From UBA9619 sp964630665 (GTDB lineage Bacteria > Pseudomonadota > Gammaproteobacteria > Arenicellales > UBA868): DNA of 33,752 nt. Positions 31,590 through 33,752 of the stretch are shown piece by piece. The stretch covers positions 1 to 33,752 of the forward strand of contig CAZVVN010000032.1 of the NCBI GenBank assembly GCA_964630665.1, in the 5' to 3' direction. The translations under genes were made by a program, and so were the position numbers. The stretch's first letter is position 1. Each line of letters starts with the position of its first letter. The notes beneath the pieces were generated by a model that was not told the DNA's origin, made no database searches, and saw nothing but the letters and a program-made list of their open reading frames with translations.

Positions 31590-33122
31590 ATGCAAGAGAC
31601 CATCAAGGAACTGGAGCGCCGCCGTGCAGCCGCTAAATTAGGTGGCGGGCAGAAACGGATTGACGCCCAGCACGCCCGTGGCAAATTGACCGCCCGGGAG
31701 CGGATTGAGGTTCTTTTCGACTCCGACAGTTTCGAGGAGTGGGATGTCTTAGTTGAGCACCGCAGCACCGACTTTGATATGGCCGGTAAGGCTGTTCCCG
31801 GCGACGGAGTGGTGACCGGATATGGCGCCATCAACGGTCGCACCGTTTTCGTGTTTAGCCAGGACTTCACCGTTTTCGGTGGTTCTTTGTCCGAGGCTCA
31901 CGCTGGAAAGATATGCAAGGTCATGGATCATGCCATGAGGGTGGGTGCGCCGATCATTGGTCTAAATGACTCTGGTGGTGCCCGAATCCAGGAGGGCATC
32001 GATTCGCTGGCAGGTTATGCAGAGGTATTCCAGCGGAACGTTCTGGCTTCGGGAGTCATTCCACAAGTCTCGATGATTATGGGACCGTGCGCAGGAGGGG
32101 CCGTTTATTCGCCTGCGATCACTGACTTCATCTTTATGGTGAAGGACAGTTCTTACATGTTCGTGACGGGTCCTGAGGTCGTCAAGACAGTGACCCACGA
32201 GTCGGTTACCCACGAAGAACTGGGTGGCGCCCAGACCCACTCCAGCCGGTCAGGTGTTTCCGATGGAGCATTTGAGAATGATATTGAGGCCCTGTTGATG
32301 CTGCGGCGGTTCATAGATTTTCTGCCTTTAAACAACCGCTCTGGTCCACCGCGAAGGACGGTAACGGATCCAGTAGACCGGGTGGATGCATCGTTGGATT
32401 CACTGGTACCCGACAATCCGAACAAGCCTTATGATATGAAGGAACTGGTTGAGAAGGTACTGGATGACTCCGATTTTTTCGAACTCCAACCCGATTACGC
32501 AGCAAATATTGTCATTGGGTTTGGCCGTATCGATGGCGCTACTGTAGGCGTGGTTGCCAACCAGCCTATGGTGCTGGCTGGATGCCTGGACATACAATCA
32601 TCAGTGAAGGCGGCCCGGTTTGTCCGTTTCTGCGACGCGTTCAACATTCCTATTGTTACTTTTGTCGATGTGCCTGGGTTTCTTCCCGGCACGGCTCAGG
32701 AGTACGGCGGCATTATTCGTCACGGTGCAAAGTTGCTCTACGCCTATGCGGAGTGCACCGTACCCAAGGTTACCGTTATTACTCGCAAGGCCTATGGCGG
32801 AGCCTATGACGTTATGGCTTCCAAACATCTTCGCGGCGACATGAATCTGGCCTGGCCCAGTGCGGAGATAGCGGTGATGGGCTCTAAAGGAGCGGTGGAA
32901 ATTATTTTTCGTGGTGAACTGGGCGATCCCGACAAGATCGCTGCGCGTACCGAGGAGTACCAGAGGATGTTCGCCAATCCGTTCATTGCGGGGCACAGAG
33001 GTTTTATAGACGATGTGATTTTCCCGCGTGACACGAGGCACCGTGTAGCACGTTCACTGAAAATGCTACGGGACAAGCAGCTCTCCAATCCCTGGCGCAA
33101 GCATGGCAATATTCCCCTGTAG
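31590..33122 (+). CDS. pccB: Propionyl-CoA carboxylase beta (carboxyltransferase) subunit
   Basis: Transfers the carboxyl group from biotin to propionyl-CoA to give methylmalonyl-CoA; cytoplasmic. The 510-residue protein shows both crotonase-fold halves: DSGGARIQEGIDSLAGY and GPCAGGAVYSPA in the N-terminal half, and VDVPGFLPGTAQE, RKAYGGAYDVM and AWPSAEIAVMG in the C-terminal half. All are typical of PccB. The frame opens earlier, inside the mutase gene, but ATG 31590 gives the standard N-terminus (MQETIKELERR) 13 bases after the mutase stop. No Shine-Dalgarno is visible, so translation is probably coupled. The biotin-carrying alpha subunit is not in the window. Confidence 0.94.
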   Translation: MQETIKELERRRAAAKLGGGQKRIDAQHARGKLTARERIEVLFDSDSFEEWDVLVEHRSTDFDMAGKAVPGDGVVTGYGAINGRTVFVFSQDFTVFGGSLSEAHAGKICKVMDHAMRVGAPIIGLNDSGGARIQEGIDSLAGYAEVFQRNVLASGVIPQVSMIMGPCAGGAVYSPAITDFIFMVKDSSYMFVTGPEVVKTVTHESVTHEELGGAQTHSSRSGVSDGAFENDIEALLMLRRFIDFLPLNNRSGPPRRTVTDPVDRVDASLDSLVPDNPNKPYDMKELVEKVLDDSDFFELQPDYAANIVIGFGRIDGATVGVVANQPMVLAGCLDIQSSVKAARFVRFCDAFNIPIVTFVDVPGFLPGTAQEYGGIIRHGAKLLYAYAECTVPKVTVITRKAYGGAYDVMASKHLRGDMNLAWPSAEIAVMGSKGAVEIIFRGELGDPDKIAARTEEYQRMFANPFIAGHRGFIDDVIFPRDTRHRVARSLKMLRDKQLSNPWRKHGNIPL

Positions 33123-33242
33123 TCGGAATCAGATGATTGGTGGATCTGCCAGTCAGTTGACTCATAATTAATGGACTAGGCTGTTATTCAGGATTCGGCG
33201 AACTTGTCCGAGAGCATGATTGAAGCGAAATGTGAGGTGGCG

Positions 33243-33641
33243 ATGAACAGACTGATCGAATACGACAAGGCATCCGCAGAGGTACGCGCGGTGTATGACG
33301 ATATTATGCAGACCCGCAACGTAAACTGGATTAACAACTTCTGGAAGGCAATTGCGAACCACCCGCCGACCCTTATACACACTTGGAGTAGCATAAAAGC
33401 GATTATGGTCGAGGGTGCGTTGGATATACGCACGAAGGAGATGATCTATCTCGCGATCAGTGCAAACAACGGCTGTGATTACTGTATAGCCAGCCACGGC
33501 GTATCGGCACGTCGGGTCGGGATGACAGACGAGATGTTCGGGGAGTTGATGGCAGTGGTGGGCATGGCAAACGAGACCAATCGGCTTGCTCAAGGCTACG
33601 GCGTACCGATCGATGAGGCGTTTCTTGATTCTGACCCATAG
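33243..33641 (+). CDS. Carboxymuconolactone decarboxylase / AhpD-like protein
   Basis: A 132-residue all-helical protein of the AhpD/CMD family. It has the redox motif C78-x-x-C81 followed by H85 in CDYCIASH, the pattern of AhpD-like peroxidase partners rather than of true lactone decarboxylases, which lack the cysteines. The likely role is thiol-dependent peroxide or radical defence, but no partner AhpC is visible. Starts at TTG 33204 and ATG 33216 are possible; ATG 33243 is preferred for its GAGGTGG 3-4 bases upstream. It follows pccB by 120 bases. A weak promoter-like pair (TTGACT at 33157, TGTTAT at 33182, 19-base spacer) may drive it separately. Confidence 0.85.
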   Translation: MNRLIEYDKASAEVRAVYDDIMQTRNVNWINNFWKAIANHPPTLIHTWSSIKAIMVEGALDIRTKEMIYLAISANNGCDYCIASHGVSARRVGMTDEMFGELMAVVGMANETNRLAQGYGVPIDEAFLDSDP

Positions 33642-33752
33642 GACGGCTGGTCTCGAAGTCATTTCCCTCGCCTGTCCTTTGCGCTTGGGACAAGACGATT
33701 TGGTTGCCAGGCACATGAAAACCGTTGTTGAATAGAGACGCTGAGCGCTATG

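Noticed and set aside
33750..33752. ATG at the very end of the window as the start of another gene
   Set aside because: Only the codon is visible and no clear Shine-Dalgarno precedes it; it cannot be supported from this window.

Overview
The window (33,752 bases, moderately GC-rich) is dense chromosomal DNA from a free-living heterotrophic bacterium. It is most likely a gammaproteobacterium, judging from a Prc-type tail-specific protease, a valine-pyruvate aminotransferase of the AvtA type, a GloA-like glyoxalase with the four metal ligands in place, and a YfcD-like NUDIX protein. I see no rRNA, tRNA, CRISPR array, phage gene, transposase or insertion sequence. The assignment is inference from gene content; no marker gene is present.

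Layout. Positions 1-2792 (minus): an aldehyde dehydrogenase cut by the left edge and a beta-lactamase-fold serine hydrolase. 3088-5147 (plus): a class IV aminotransferase followed by a DdlA-type D-Ala-D-Ala ligase. 5220-10279: small metabolic and repair genes on alternating strands (metallo-beta-lactamase-fold hydrolase, glyoxalase, dual-specificity-type phosphatase, HAD phosphatase, GMC oxidoreductase, NUDIX hydrolase). 10295-13753 (minus): prc then avtA. 13935-20264 (minus): a compact chemosensory operon in the order cheR, STAS protein, response regulator-adenylate cyclase, cheA, cheW, cheB. 20397-25254 (minus): DUF4399 protein, methyl-accepting protein, and a two-subunit Tat-exported molybdenum hydroxylase (IorA/IorB type). 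These lie directly upstream of the chemosensory genes on the same strand. 25393-27292 (minus): enoyl-CoA hydratase and mtnA. 27517-33122 (plus): propionyl-CoA synthetase, methylmalonyl-CoA mutase and the propionyl-CoA carboxylase beta subunit, followed by an AhpD-like protein.

How the genes work together. The propionate genes can activate propionate and carry it toward succinyl-CoA. The carboxylase alpha subunit and the epimerase are not in the window. The most interesting block is the 11.3 kb minus-strand run from 25254 to 13935. It holds a receptor, CheA, CheW, CheR and CheB but no CheY. The only stand-alone receiver protein is a REC domain fused to a class III adenylate cyclase, whose gene overlaps the start of cheA. 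This suggests a chemosensory pathway whose output is cAMP rather than flagellar switching. The receptor itself looks unusual: there is almost no room for a HAMP domain and its signalling hairpin is longer than in enteric receptors.
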